From NCBI GenBank assembly GCA_036336795.1, contig JAYZFL010000002.1, positions 1 through 32,777 of the forward strand: a stretch of DNA of 32,777 nt, given 5' to 3'. The notes below the pieces were generated by a model. It worked only from the letters and a program-made list of their open reading frames with translations. It was not told the DNA's origin and ran no database searches. Made by a program: the position numbers and the translations under genes. Source of the stretch: UBA822 sp036336795. GTDB taxonomy: Bacteria > Gemmatimonadota > Gemmatimonadetes > Longimicrobiales > Gaopeijiaceae. This document shows, one piece after another, positions 1 through 8,268 of the stretch (the first letter of the stretch is position 1; the number at the start of each line of letters is the position of its first letter).

Positions 1-1348
1 GTGTAGCGTCTTCGAGCGAGGTGTATCCGGCCTCTCGTGTCTCCACGAGCTCAAGCATATAGAAAGCTTGTCTGGTCTCAAATACGGGGCTCACATCTCC
101 TTCGGAGGCTTCCTCCAGAGCCCAGTCAGCACCTTCACCAATCTGACCTGCACCTTGGAGAAATGCGAAATCCGCATTGACGAAGGAAGTCTGGATCGTC
201 AACCCAAGTAGTTCCGTTGCTTCCTGGATAGTACGCGATTCTCCCAACTCTTCTAACGAATCGGCGAGAGTGAATAATTCAAGTTCGGATTCGTCGGTCC
301 TCGCAAAGGGGACCAGGATATGTCTGGCCTGAATGCTATCGCCGGCCTTGCTCTGGACCTCTATTAAATGGTATCCAAAGGGGGTTTTCACCGGTTCAGT
401 GATCTCGCCCACTGCAGCCGCAAATGCCACGTCCGAGAATTGGGGCACCATTCTGTCTCGGGTGAACCAGCCCAAGTCCCCTGACCCGGATGCTATGTCG
501 GAACGATTAAGAAGGTCCTCGAAATCCGTACCGTCAAGGATCTCCTGTCGAAGAAGGGCGGTTGTCTCTCCCGCAGCCGCCGTGTCAGCGGGAGTGGGTG
601 TCTTATCGATAACTACAGCTGAGAGAGTGGCCTGAGCGGGAAACTCGAACTCCTCGCGATTATCGTCGTAGTAGCTACGAACTTCCTCTGGTGTAACCAC
701 AATGAGAGAATCGGCGACACGCTGGGCGGGATTAAGGGCCACGTAGCGAACGGAAATCTGTTCGTTCCGGTCTAGAAATTCCTCCCATAACTCGGCGTCT
801 GAAATGTAGACGTCGGAGGACACTTGCCTGAGAAGTTTGCCTCGCGGGATCACGTTGCGATAGTACGATTCCAGTTGAAGCAGAAAGAGATCATCAATGG
901 TTGGTGAAGCCAGATAGCTCTGATATTTCTGGATGTCGAAGACACCGTCGGTCTGAAAGGCCGGGCTGGAAACGAATTCCGGTGGAGGACTGAATCGAGC
1001 TGCGTTTAAGATCTCGTCATCCGTCACCTCTATGCCCCGCCGCTCCAGCTCTTGGCGGATGAGTATTTGATTGACCACGTCGTCGAACGCTGCATCCTCG
1101 ATTTCTTGGATCTGTTGTGACGTGACGGGATCTTCCTGTGAGTTCTGAACTTGGTCAATGAGTCTTCTGTAGGTTTGATTATATTCCTCGTACAGTACGG
1201 GCGTGCCATTCACACTGCCGATTTCACCCACAGACATACCACTTCGACCTGTGATATCCATTCCCCACTGGAACACCATTAGGCCCACGAAGGCGACCGC
1301 GGTCACCAGCATGATCCACTGTGTGTTCTCCCTCATTTGACGCATCAT
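1..1348 (-). CDS. PpiD/SurA-type peptidyl-prolyl isomerase, membrane-anchored (C-terminus outside window)
   Basis: The minus-strand frame is open from an ATG at 1348 to the window edge, giving at least 449 residues with no stop. A strong Shine-Dalgarno (GGAGGAG, plus-strand 1359-1365) lies 10 bases upstream. Residues 11-28 form one membrane anchor (WIMLVTAVAFVGLMVFQW). A SurA_N-like helical region follows. A parvulin (PPIC) domain covers about residues 222-320, with GDLGWF near 291 and a downstream PFGYHLIEV motif. A second, more degenerate parvulin-like segment begins at QARHILVPF (about 344) and is cut by the window. The family folds envelope proteins in the periplasm while anchored in the inner membrane. 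SurA is less likely because SurA has a cleaved signal peptide. The gene diverges from the rest of the window. Domain identity is well supported; PpiD orthology is inferred. Confidence 0.85.
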   Translation of the reverse strand, partial: MMRQMRENTQWIMLVTAVAFVGLMVFQWGMDITGRSGMSVGEIGSVNGTPVLYEEYNQTYRRLIDQVQNSQEDPVTSQQIQEIEDAAFDDVVNQILIRQELERRGIEVTDDEILNAARFSPPPEFVSSPAFQTDGVFDIQKYQSYLASPTIDDLFLLQLESYYRNVIPRGKLLRQVSSDVYISDAELWEEFLDRNEQISVRYVALNPAQRVADSLIVVTPEEVRSYYDDNREEFEFPAQATLSAVVIDKTPTPADTAAAGETTALLRQEILDGTDFEDLLNRSDIASGSGDLGWFTRDRMVPQFSDVAFAAAVGEITEPVKTPFGYHLIEVQSKAGDSIQARHILVPFARTDESELELFTLADSLEELGESRTIQEATELLGLTIQTSFVNADFAFLQGAGQIGEGADWALEEASEGDVSPVFETRQAFYMLELVETREAGYTSLEDAT

Positions 1349-1415
1349 AAGCCGGCTACTCCTCCGGTGTGCGGCGCTGCGGATGATTCCTGTGATCATC
1401 GCCAAACAGCGCTAA

Positions 1416-1444
1416 AAGCTAACGGCAGAGTCAGAGCCTCTCAA
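1416..1444 (-). promoter_or_regulatory. weak candidate sigma70 promoter for the ppiD-like gene
   Basis: Read on the minus strand, TTGAGA (plus 1439-1444) is followed after 17 bases by TAGCTT (plus 1416-1421). The -35 matches 5 of 6 consensus bases but the -10 only 3 of 6. Location in the divergent gap is the main support. Confidence 0.2.
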
Positions 1445-1453
1445 CCTCTCTCG

Positions 1454-1483
1454 TTGACACGTTTTCAGCGTAATCAGTATCTT
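1454..1483 (+). promoter_or_regulatory. candidate sigma70 promoter for the TPR-aroQ-efp-acc genes
   Basis: A perfect -35 hexamer TTGACA (1454-1459) is followed, after an 18-base spacer, by TATCTT (1478-1483, 4 of 6). It lies in the divergent intergenic region and would start transcription near 1490, about 55 bases before the first plus-strand gene. No operator or other regulatory motif was recognised beside it. Confidence 0.45.
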
Positions 1484-1545
1484 CCTCCTGTAAGCATGAT
1501 GCTCCCGTTCGGCCCCCGTTCTGTCCGCTTTCAGGGGAGTCCACT

Positions 1546-2043
1546 GTGTCTAAGTCACTGAATCAGCAGATCGACCGGTTAGAGGCAAACCCGCGTTCGA
1601 GTTTGGATCCGGACGACTCAGCCTGCGAGCCGCTTGAGGTCGAGTCCAAGTTGGGAGAGCTCAAGCGTCCCGTTGTTGCGGTGGCTTCTCTGGCACCAGA
1701 TGGTGCGCCAAAGGCGATTGGTCCCGACTTGATGCCGGGAGCAAGTGCTGTTGTGGCCAAGAAATCCTCTCCGAGTAGAAAACCATTTGACGGGGACACA
1801 CGCAGGATTTACACCCGGACCTTAGCTGAGCTTTACGCAGGACAGGGAGGCATCGAAAAGGCCATCGAAGTCTACCGGAAACTTGTTTCTGACGATCCGA
1901 AAAACTTGATGCTCGCCCAACGGTTGAACGAGTTGGAGAACACCGAGTCCGGCGGACGACCCGTAGTTTCGGTGAAATCTCTGGCGCCGGATGTTGCTTC
2001 GCCCGGTAACCTGTCGAGTCGCCCTTCCCAATCGGCCGGGTGA
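1546..2043 (+). CDS. small protein with one TPR-like unit and a duplicated SLAPD motif
   Basis: This 165-residue protein starts at GTG 1546, six bases after an AGGGGAG Shine-Dalgarno. Residues about 87-120 look like one tetratricopeptide unit (LAELYAGQGG, then KAIEVYRKLVSDDPKN), which usually mediates protein-protein contacts. The flanks are Ser/Pro/Ala-rich and probably disordered. A motif occurs twice, RPVVAVASLAPD at residues 41-52 and RPVVSVKSLAPD at 138-149, on either side of the TPR unit. No signal peptide or membrane segment is visible, so it is probably cytoplasmic. It is the first gene of the plus-strand run, 28 bases before the probable aroQ start. No function is assigned. A lone TPR suggests a scaffold or adaptor role, but that is a guess. 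Confidence 0.7.
   Translation: MSKSLNQQIDRLEANPRSSLDPDDSACEPLEVESKLGELKRPVVAVASLAPDGAPKAIGPDLMPGASAVVAKKSSPSRKPFDGDTRRIYTRTLAELYAGQGGIEKAIEVYRKLVSDDPKNLMLAQRLNELENTESGGRPVVSVKSLAPDVASPGNLSSRPSQSAG
1666..1992 (+). repeat. diverged internal repeat pair encoding RPVV-x-V-x-SLAPD
   Basis: Two 36-base segments, 1666-1701 and 1957-1992, encode RPVVAVASLAPD and RPVVSVKSLAPD, with 10 of 12 residues identical. The DNA differs at many third positions. The repeat is therefore old, and the peptide rather than the DNA appears conserved. The copies flank the TPR-like unit. Confidence 0.7.
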
Positions 2044-2056
2044 AATATAGAAAATG

Positions 2057-2063
2057 AAAGGAG
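2057..2063 (+). promoter_or_regulatory. Shine-Dalgarno that favours the GTG start of aroQ
   Basis: AAAGGAG ends 8 bases before GTG 2072. It lies just inside the alternative ATG at 2054, so it would be useless to that ATG. This argues for initiation at 2072, which also yields the short N-terminus (MRIVVINGPN) usual in type II dehydroquinases. Confidence 0.6.
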
Positions 2064-2071
2064 TTGGCTCT

Positions 2072-2509
2072 GTGCGGATCGTAGTCATAAATGGTCCCAA
2101 CCTTAGGCTTCTTGGGCAACGAGAGCCGGAAGTCTATGGAACCGACACCCTGGACAGAATTAATGAAATGGTCCAGGAGTTGGCGACTAACCTAGGCGTG
2201 GATGTCGAGGTGTTCCAGTCTAACTCCGAGGGGGCCATTCTGGATTTTATAGAAGAAATAGGCGATCGAGCGGATGGCCTTATCATCAACCCCGGAGGAC
2301 TGACACATACGAGTGTCATTCTTCGCGATGCGCTCATCGGTGTGGGTCTGCCCTTCATCGAGGTACATCTGTCCAATACTACAGCTCGAGAGAAATTTCG
2401 AAGACATTCCTTCCTCTCGCCTGTAGCCGCAGGGGTGGTTATGGGGTTTGGATCTTACGGCTATCTTTTAGCGCTCAGGGGTTTGTTGGCCCGTATTGCT
2501 GACCGGTAG
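2072..2509 (+). CDS. aroQ: 3-dehydroquinate dehydratase, type II
   Basis: Converts 3-dehydroquinate to 3-dehydroshikimate, third step of the shikimate pathway, in the cytoplasm. The 145-residue product from GTG 2072 has the expected size. Family motifs are present in order: NGPN (7-10), GQREP with Arg17, VYG with the catalytic Tyr22, QSNSEG (49-54), INPGG followed by THTSV (72-82), and IEVHLSN with catalytic His99, then RHSFLSP. An ATG at 2054 would add six residues, but the Shine-Dalgarno fits 2072 better. It lies between the TPR-like protein and efp in the same orientation. Identification is secure; no shikimate-pathway partners are in the window. Confidence 0.95.
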   Translation: MRIVVINGPNLRLLGQREPEVYGTDTLDRINEMVQELATNLGVDVEVFQSNSEGAILDFIEEIGDRADGLIINPGGLTHTSVILRDALIGVGLPFIEVHLSNTTAREKFRRHSFLSPVAAGVVMGFGSYGYLLALRGLLARIADR

Positions 2510-2544
2510 AAATCCGGACAGGTTCCCTTGGAAGACAAGGCGTC

Positions 2545-3111
2545 ATGGCATCGACAACGGACTTTCGTAACGGCATGGTATTGGACATCGACGGGCAGTT
2601 GTGGACTCTGACATATTTTCAGCACGTGAAGCCCGGCAAGGGCGGCGCGTTTGTGAGAACGAAGCTCAAGAACGTTCTGACGGGTGCGGTTGTCGATAAG
2701 ACCTACCGTGCAGGAGAGAAGGTGACGGATGTCCGCCTGGAACGACGTCCGGTTACCTACAGTTATTCGGATGGACAACTCTATCACTTCATGGACCAAC
2801 AGACCTATGAGATGACACCGATCTCACGGGATTTACTTGGCAAGGAGCAGCTCGCCTACTTGAAAGAGAATATGGAGTGTGAGGGATTGGTTCACGACGG
2901 CAATGTCCTAGGTGTAGAGTTGCCTCAATTCGTAGAGTTGGCGGTCGTGGAGACGGACCCCGGCCATCGAGGAGATACAGCTCAGGGGGGGACAAAGCCT
3001 GCAAAGTTAGAAACCGGTGCGGTAATCCAGGTTCCTCTCTTCGTCGAGCAGGGAGACGTTGTCAAGGTGGACCGCCGTGAGGATAAATACCTTACCAGAG
3101 TTCTGTCATGA
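2545..3111 (+). CDS. efp: translation elongation factor P
   Basis: EF-P relieves ribosome stalling at polyproline stretches by acting between the P and E sites. The 188-residue length and three-domain beta-barrel pattern are normal. The N-terminal domain begins FRNGMVLDIDGQLW. The tip loop is KPGKGGAF, which puts the normally modified lysine at Lys32. The C-terminal domain ends with a GDVVKVD segment and a basic tail. No EpmA, EpmB or deoxyhypusine-type modification gene is visible here, so the state of Lys32 is unknown. The stop overlaps the accB start by four bases (ATGA at 3108). The efp-accB-accC order is widespread in bacteria. Confidence 0.97.
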   Translation: MASTTDFRNGMVLDIDGQLWTLTYFQHVKPGKGGAFVRTKLKNVLTGAVVDKTYRAGEKVTDVRLERRPVTYSYSDGQLYHFMDQQTYEMTPISRDLLGKEQLAYLKENMECEGLVHDGNVLGVELPQFVELAVVETDPGHRGDTAQGGTKPAKLETGAVIQVPLFVEQGDVVKVDRREDKYLTRVLS

Positions 3112-3581
3112 TCGATCTAGAATTTGTGCAGTCACTCATCAGGTCTATTGACGAAAGTGGCCTTGATTCGATCGAGATTGAACGGGACGGGAGTCGCATC
3201 AAGCTTTCCAAAACGCCTGCTATTGGCTCGGGCCCGGCGCCTGCCGCTGCTACTAACACGGTGCCGGCTTTGGCTCCGTCGGGCATCGGAACACCTCCGG
3301 ATGTCTATGCTGCTGAGGAGGAGACCGTGTCCTCAGCCGCTGCTTTGATCGAGGTCAAGTCTCCAATGGTGGGAACGTTTTTTCGAGCACCCACTCCAGA
3401 AGCCCCACCTTACGCAGAAATAGGAAGCAGGGTTAAGCCTGGGGATACCCTGTGTATAATCGAGGCCATGAAGCTCATGAACGAGCTGGAGTGTGAGGTG
3501 TCTGGGGTCATCGAAGAGATTTGCGTCGAAAACGATGAGCCGGTGGAATACGGCCAAGTACTCTTCCGAGTCTCAGCTTGA
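3108..3581 (+). CDS. accB: biotin carboxyl carrier protein of acetyl-CoA carboxylase
   Basis: Carries biotin between the carboxylase and transferase half-reactions of acetyl-CoA carboxylase, the entry step of fatty-acid synthesis. The 157-residue protein has the usual layout. Residues 1-30 form a helical N-terminus, followed by a flexible Ala/Pro-rich linker to about residue 80. The biotinyl domain follows, starting at VKSPMVGTFFRAP. The biotinylation motif EAMKLMNELE places biotin on Lys122. The start ATG overlaps the efp stop (ATGA), suggesting translational coupling. It precedes accC by an unusually long 188-base gap. Confidence 0.97.
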   Translation: MIDLEFVQSLIRSIDESGLDSIEIERDGSRIKLSKTPAIGSGPAPAAATNTVPALAPSGIGTPPDVYAAEEETVSSAAALIEVKSPMVGTFFRAPTPEAPPYAEIGSRVKPGDTLCIIEAMKLMNELECEVSGVIEEICVENDEPVEYGQVLFRVSA

Positions 3582-3769
3582 TGGACTTCAGCCATCGGAA
3601 GGCCACCGCTCCGGATTGTGACCAGTACGAGCGGTATCAATTCGCTTGGTAGCGTCCACAAAACCTCTTTGCCCCGCCCACCTCGCATGTGATTGCCCGA
3701 GGACGGGCCGAGTTCCTTGGAGCTGCGATGCCAGAATCGAGCCATCCCGTAATAACAGAGATTCGCTGA
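3582..3769 (+). other. 188-base gap between accB and accC, no recognised gene
   Basis: No gene of known family was recognised. A 13-codon mini-ORF from ATG 3728 reads MPESSHPVITEIR. Its TGA (3767-3769) directly abuts the GTG start of accC at 3770, so it could act as a coupling leader. No good -35/-10 pair and no hairpin with a T-run was found. The gap is long for this tightly packed region. Confidence 0.3.
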
Positions 3770-5128
3770 GTGTTTAAGAAGCTCCTGATCGCTAACCGTG
3801 GCGAAATCGCACTCCGGATTATTAGGGCCTGCCATGAACTCAATGTGAAAACGGTCGCTGTCTATTCCGAAGAAGACAGAGAGTCACTTCATGTCCGGTT
3901 CGCCGATGAGGATATTTGCATAGGACCGGCACTAGCCAAAGACAGTTATCTCAACGTTTCACGGATCATCGCAGCGGCAGAGGTGACTGGAGCAGATGCT
4001 ATCCATCCCGGATATGGCTTCTTAGCAGAGGACGCTGAGTTTAGTGAAATTTGTCAGCGCATGGGCATCGTCTTCATCGGACCCACAGCGGACCAGATCC
4101 GATCGATAGGAGATAAGGCCACGGCTCGCCGTACCATGGAGAGGCTCGGGGTTCCCACTGTTCCTGGGTCTGAAAGTGTCGTGCGTGATTCCAAGGAGGG
4201 TCAGAGGATTGCTGCCGAAATTGGATTCCCCGTCATGATCAAGGCATCCGCGGGGGGAGGTGGTAAGGGGATGCGAGTCGTGTCGGACACCGAAAACTTT
4301 GAGCAGCTGTTTAACGCTGCACAATCCGAGGCCCAGGCCGCGTTCGGTAACCCCGACGTCTACCTCGAGAAGTGCATTGTTCAGCCGAGGCACATCGAGT
4401 TCCAGATCTTCGGCGACCAACACGGCCGTTTAGTTCATCTTGGGGAACGAGATTGCTCAATTCAGCGTAGGCATCAGAAGCTAATTGAGGAAGCACCTGC
4501 TCATGCTCTAACACCCGAGCAGAGGGAGGAGATGGGTAAGGCTGCGGTGTTGGCCGGTAAGGGGATTGACTATGTGGGGGCAGGGACGGTCGAGTTTCTC
4601 GTTGATGATGATGGCTCGTTCTATTTCATTGAGATGAATACCCGAATCCAAGTTGAGCACCCTGTCACAGAAGTGACAACGGGGCTCGACTTGGTGAAAG
4701 AGCAGATCCTCGTGGCGGCGGGCAAGCCGCTTACATTCCCCAGCGGTCAACCGGAGTTGCGCGGGCATGCCATCGAGTTTCGTGTAAATGCCGAGGACGC
4801 TTCTCGGAATTTCACTCCATCACCAGGGCCAATCCTTACATTTCACCCACCAGGTGGGCCGGGTATTCGACTAGACACACATCTGTATAGCGGTTATCGG
4901 GTACCTGCCTGTTATGATTCCCTGCTCGCAAAGCTCATCGTGAGTGGCAAAGATCGTGAAGAGGCCGTCGTAAGGGCCCGACATGCGCTCGAATCTTTCG
5001 TTATCGAGGGGATCACTACGACGATACCCTTTCTGCATGCGATTACACTTGATGAGGGCTTCATAGCAGGGCAGATGGATACTGGCTTCGTAGACCGATT
5101 TCTAAGCTACGGGGGGAATCTGGGATGA
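3770..5128 (+). CDS. accC: acetyl-CoA carboxylase, biotin carboxylase subunit
   Basis: Carboxylates biotin on AccB using ATP and bicarbonate. The 452-residue length matches the family. Translation starts at GTG 3770, giving the canonical N-terminus MFKKLLIANRGEIALRI, so the start is firm although no strong Shine-Dalgarno is visible. The biotin carboxylase N-terminal domain covers about 1-110. The ATP-grasp domain follows, with the glycine-rich loop GGGGKGM near residues 162-168 and the signature NTRIQVEHPVTE near 290. The C-terminal domain contains GHAIEFRVNAED. No accA or accD is in the window. The stop overlaps the next gene by four bases (ATGA at 5125). Confidence 0.97.
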   Translation: MFKKLLIANRGEIALRIIRACHELNVKTVAVYSEEDRESLHVRFADEDICIGPALAKDSYLNVSRIIAAAEVTGADAIHPGYGFLAEDAEFSEICQRMGIVFIGPTADQIRSIGDKATARRTMERLGVPTVPGSESVVRDSKEGQRIAAEIGFPVMIKASAGGGGKGMRVVSDTENFEQLFNAAQSEAQAAFGNPDVYLEKCIVQPRHIEFQIFGDQHGRLVHLGERDCSIQRRHQKLIEEAPAHALTPEQREEMGKAAVLAGKGIDYVGAGTVEFLVDDDGSFYFIEMNTRIQVEHPVTEVTTGLDLVKEQILVAAGKPLTFPSGQPELRGHAIEFRVNAEDASRNFTPSPGPILTFHPPGGPGIRLDTHLYSGYRVPACYDSLLAKLIVSGKDREEAVVRARHALESFVIEGITTTIPFLHAITLDEGFIAGQMDTGFVDRFLSYGGNLG

Positions 5129-5859
5129 AAGTCAACGTATACTTCGTTGCCGAGGAGCCGGTCACCCTCGATGTAGCAGATCATGCCGTAGTCGTGATCG
5201 ATGTTCTGAGAGCCACGAGTTCTATAGTAGAGGCATTGGTTAATGGAGCCGAAGGGATTTATCCAGCTTCTTCCACCGAAGAGGCTATAAAGCTGGCCTC
5301 CTCACTCGGTCGGGAGGACACCGTTCTATGTGGGGAATCCAAGGGCCTGATGATTGAGGGGTTTGACTTGGGTAACTCCCCCCGTGAGTTCACAGTCGAA
5401 CAGGTGGCTGGCAAGCGTCTCGTGATGACTACGACTAACGGGACTCGTACCTTTTTAATGACAGGTGACGCTACGCGTGTGATGGCTTGTTGTTTCATGA
5501 ATTTAGAAGCTGTGGCGCAAGAGGTATCAGAGGTCGAATACCTTGTCGTCGTTTGCTCTGGCCGGGCTGGTTTGTTCTCGCTGGAAGACGCCGTTTGCGC
5601 GGGTGCATTATTGCTGCGTGTCCGTGAGAAACAGGATGAGGAAATAGAGTTCAATGATGCCGCAATGGCCGCGATGGAGCTCGCCAACGCTTTTCAGGTG
5701 AACTCGGATTTCCTGGCGTCGACAGCGGCGGGTCAGCGGCTTGTAGAAATCGGGTTCCGGGAGGACTTGGATCTCTGTGCTCAGATCGACCAACACACGG
5801 TGGTGCCTGAGATGGATGATCGGGTAATCCGTGTTCGGCTTCCGGCAGTGGAACCCTGA
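5125..5859 (+). CDS. comB: 2-phosphosulfolactate phosphatase family protein (ComB-like)
   Basis: The 244-residue protein matches the ComB family, Mg-dependent acid phosphatases first described in methanogen coenzyme M synthesis, where they dephosphorylate (2R)-phosphosulfolactate. Visible family motifs are VVIDVLRATSSIVEAL near the N-terminus, LCGESKG, GFDLGNSPREF, and TTTNGTR in the middle. The family is also found in many bacteria without known coenzyme M synthesis, and no comA or comC partner is visible. The true substrate here is therefore open. The gene overlaps accC by four bases (ATGA) and ftsK by one base (TGATG), implying co-translation. Family call is strong; the specific reaction is not. 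Confidence 0.85.
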   Translation: MKVNVYFVAEEPVTLDVADHAVVVIDVLRATSSIVEALVNGAEGIYPASSTEEAIKLASSLGREDTVLCGESKGLMIEGFDLGNSPREFTVEQVAGKRLVMTTTNGTRTFLMTGDATRVMACCFMNLEAVAQEVSEVEYLVVVCSGRAGLFSLEDAVCAGALLLRVREKQDEEIEFNDAAMAAMELANAFQVNSDFLASTAAGQRLVEIGFREDLDLCAQIDQHTVVPEMDDRVIRVRLPAVEP

Positions 5860-8201
5860 TGCTGTCTGGCGGACAGCGGCGGGATATCTCGGCCTTTGGC
5901 CTTCTAGCTCTGTCGATCTTCCTCCTCGCGTCACTCGTCCCCGTAGGAATGATCGGTGAGCGGGGTGCGACATGGTTTCCATCTGGTAACATGATGGGGA
6001 TGGTTGGTGGTGCGACCTGGCGTGGACTCACGGGTGTTCTTGGTGGGTCGGCGTTCTTAGTGCCGGTTCTCGTCGCCCTTGCGGGCCTCAAAGTGGGCCA
6101 ATGGCTAACTACGGGACGGGTCGTACGTCTTTCACTGCTTGTTACCGGCCTGATGATCATCCTTCCCGTGGGGCTCCAAGTGCTGAGCGGTGGAGAAGTC
6201 GTAGTGGGTGCCTGGGGAGAGAGAGTGGGTCCTCTGCTCACAACAGCGCTTGGGTTTCTCGGGGCTGTCCTCTTGATCACTCTGGCATTGGTCGTCCTCT
6301 CGGTGGGCACCGTGGGGTGGAACCCGATTCGTTCGCTTGCCCACGGTATGGCGCAGGGGAGTGGGGTGTTAGCCTCAGGAGCGAGAAAAATCGTCACCTT
6401 TGGGGAAAACCTCAGGGAGCGATGGGATCGGCGCGCTCTTGAGCGTATCGAACCGACACCGCCGATGGACCTCCTGGCGGGCGATAGCTATTCCGGTCCT
6501 CCCGGAGAGGAAGTGGAAGCTGCCGGTGGGGAGGAACGACCGGATCTGGCCCACTCCGATGGGTTTATTGGGGACGATCCGGTGTCGGAGGAAGCAATTG
6601 AGGACGACCCGAACTCCGGAAGAGAGAAAGATCTTCCCGTAGGCGAGATCAGCGACACTGGGCTGCCACCCATGGAGTTCATGTCTGCCGCAGACGATCA
6701 GGATCGCGGGGACATGGAAAATGAGATCGACGCTCTTGGCGATGTTCTGATCGATAAGCTCCGTACATTCAACGTTGAGAGCGAGATTAGTGGTAGAACG
6801 ACTGGACCAGTAGTGACCCAATACGAGGTGATCCCTGCCCCGGGAGTCAAGGTAAATAAGATTGCCAATCTCGACGCCGACCTCGCCTTGGCAATGAAGG
6901 CCAAGAGTATCCGCATCGTCGCACCTATTCCGGGGAAAGGGGCAGTCGGCGTCGAGATTCCAAATCCGGAGCCAGAGGTGGTTCGACTTCGGGATATCCT
7001 GGATTCACCGACGTACCTTCGGAGCCGTGCGGAGTTACCACTGGCTCTAGGCAAGGATCTCAACGGAAGACCATACGTCACCGATCTCAGGAAGATGCCC
7101 CACGTCTTGATCGCGGGAGCCACGGGATCGGGAAAATCAATCTGTCTGAATACCATTGTCACGAGTCTCGTGTACCGGCATACGCCCGAGACACTGAGAT
7201 TCCTCATGCTCGACCCCAAAATGGTTGAGCTCTCCACCTACCGTCTGCTTCCTCACCTCCGTCACAAGGTGGTCACGGACCCGCGCGACGCAGCAGGACT
7301 CCTTAAATGGGCTGTCTTGGAGATGGACCGCCGGTACAACTTGCTGGGCGCGAATGGAGTGCGATCGATCGGTGAGTTCAACGAGCGTTTAGAGGAAGGC
7401 CGGACACTTCGTCGCCGTGAGCCACGAGGTCCTGAGGAAGATCCGGATCGATGGCTCTATACCGACGGTGTTCTGCCCTACATCGTGGTCGTAGTAGACG
7501 AGCTGGCGGATCTCATGATGACCGTGCAGAGCGAGGTAGAGAAGCCCCTTACTCACCTGGCTCAGAAAGCTCGAGCCATCGGTATCCATCTGATTGTAGC
7601 CACACAGCGCCCGAGCGTGAACGTAATCACGGGCCTCATTAAGGCGAACTTCCCGTCACGCATCGCTTTTCGTGTGTCCTCCAAGACCGATTCGCGAACG
7701 ATCCTCGATCAAAATGGTGCCGATGCCTTGCTCGGTAATGGTGACATGCTCTTCCTCCCACCCGGCTCGAGCGAACCGATCCGTATTCAGGGAGCGTACA
7801 TCTCCACACCCGAAACCGACCGGATGATGGCATGGTACCGCGAGCAAACTGAACTTCGTAACGCGGCCTTGGACGAAAAGGACGCGCAGCAGGAAGCAGA
7901 CGTTCTCGAACAGGTCAGGATTTACGAGTTGGAGTCAGAGTCGGACTCAGCCTTGAATGCCGGGGGATCCAGCGATTGGGACGATCTGTTTCGGGCGGCG
8001 GCGGAAGTCTGTGTTCACCAAGATCAAGGCTCAACGTCCTTGCTCCAGCGCCGACTGAAGGTTGGTTATGGGCGGGCCGCACGAATTGTGGATCAGCTTC
8101 ACGATGCGGGGATCCTGGGACCCTCGGAAGGTTCCAAGGCGAGAGAGGTTCTCGTGGGACTCGATGAACTTAACGCGATTTGTTCGAGTCACGGCATGTA
8201 A
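5859..8201 (+). CDS. ftsK: DNA translocase FtsK/SpoIIIE
   Basis: Pumps chromosomal DNA during septation so terminus regions and dimers are resolved before division. The 780 residues comprise four N-terminal membrane segments (about 11-31, 56-79, 88-110, 124-151) and an acidic, low-complexity linker (about 190-290). An alpha domain with TGPVVTQYEVIPAPGVKV follows, then the RecA-like motor with Walker A GATGSGKS at 420-427 and Walker B VVVVDELADLM around Asp547. A C-terminal gamma winged helix (LLQRRLKVGYGRAARIVDQL) would read KOPS-type polarity sequences. The linker is short, closer to SpoIIIE than to E. coli FtsK. The start overlaps the comB stop by one base. The following lolA matches the ftsK-lolA order also seen in E. 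coli. Confidence 0.97.
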   Translation: MLSGGQRRDISAFGLLALSIFLLASLVPVGMIGERGATWFPSGNMMGMVGGATWRGLTGVLGGSAFLVPVLVALAGLKVGQWLTTGRVVRLSLLVTGLMIILPVGLQVLSGGEVVVGAWGERVGPLLTTALGFLGAVLLITLALVVLSVGTVGWNPIRSLAHGMAQGSGVLASGARKIVTFGENLRERWDRRALERIEPTPPMDLLAGDSYSGPPGEEVEAAGGEERPDLAHSDGFIGDDPVSEEAIEDDPNSGREKDLPVGEISDTGLPPMEFMSAADDQDRGDMENEIDALGDVLIDKLRTFNVESEISGRTTGPVVTQYEVIPAPGVKVNKIANLDADLALAMKAKSIRIVAPIPGKGAVGVEIPNPEPEVVRLRDILDSPTYLRSRAELPLALGKDLNGRPYVTDLRKMPHVLIAGATGSGKSICLNTIVTSLVYRHTPETLRFLMLDPKMVELSTYRLLPHLRHKVVTDPRDAAGLLKWAVLEMDRRYNLLGANGVRSIGEFNERLEEGRTLRRREPRGPEEDPDRWLYTDGVLPYIVVVVDELADLMMTVQSEVEKPLTHLAQKARAIGIHLIVATQRPSVNVITGLIKANFPSRIAFRVSSKTDSRTILDQNGADALLGNGDMLFLPPGSSEPIRIQGAYISTPETDRMMAWYREQTELRNAALDEKDAQQEADVLEQVRIYELESESDSALNAGGSSDWDDLFRAAAEVCVHQDQGSTSLLQRRLKVGYGRAARIVDQLHDAGILGPSEGSKAREVLVGLDELNAICSSHGM

Positions 8202-8268
8202 CTTCATACCATCCCAAAGTGCCCGCTATCCCGGAACGGGCTGGGCGCCGGCCGGGTATGGATCGCAT

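Noticed and set aside
1337..1561. 74-residue plus-strand ORF with TTG start
   Set aside because: It covers the divergent intergenic region and the start of the ppiD-like gene, overlaps the next start, and has no Shine-Dalgarno or protein-like pattern.
5651..6397. 248-residue minus-strand ORF
   Set aside because: It lies antisense to comB and ftsK, has low-complexity Pro/Thr/Arg composition and no recognisable domain; the plus-strand genes are secure.
8062..8268. Upstream extension of the lolA frame into ftsK
   Set aside because: The extension would place about 69 unrelated residues before the signal peptide; ATG 8269 fits a secreted protein.
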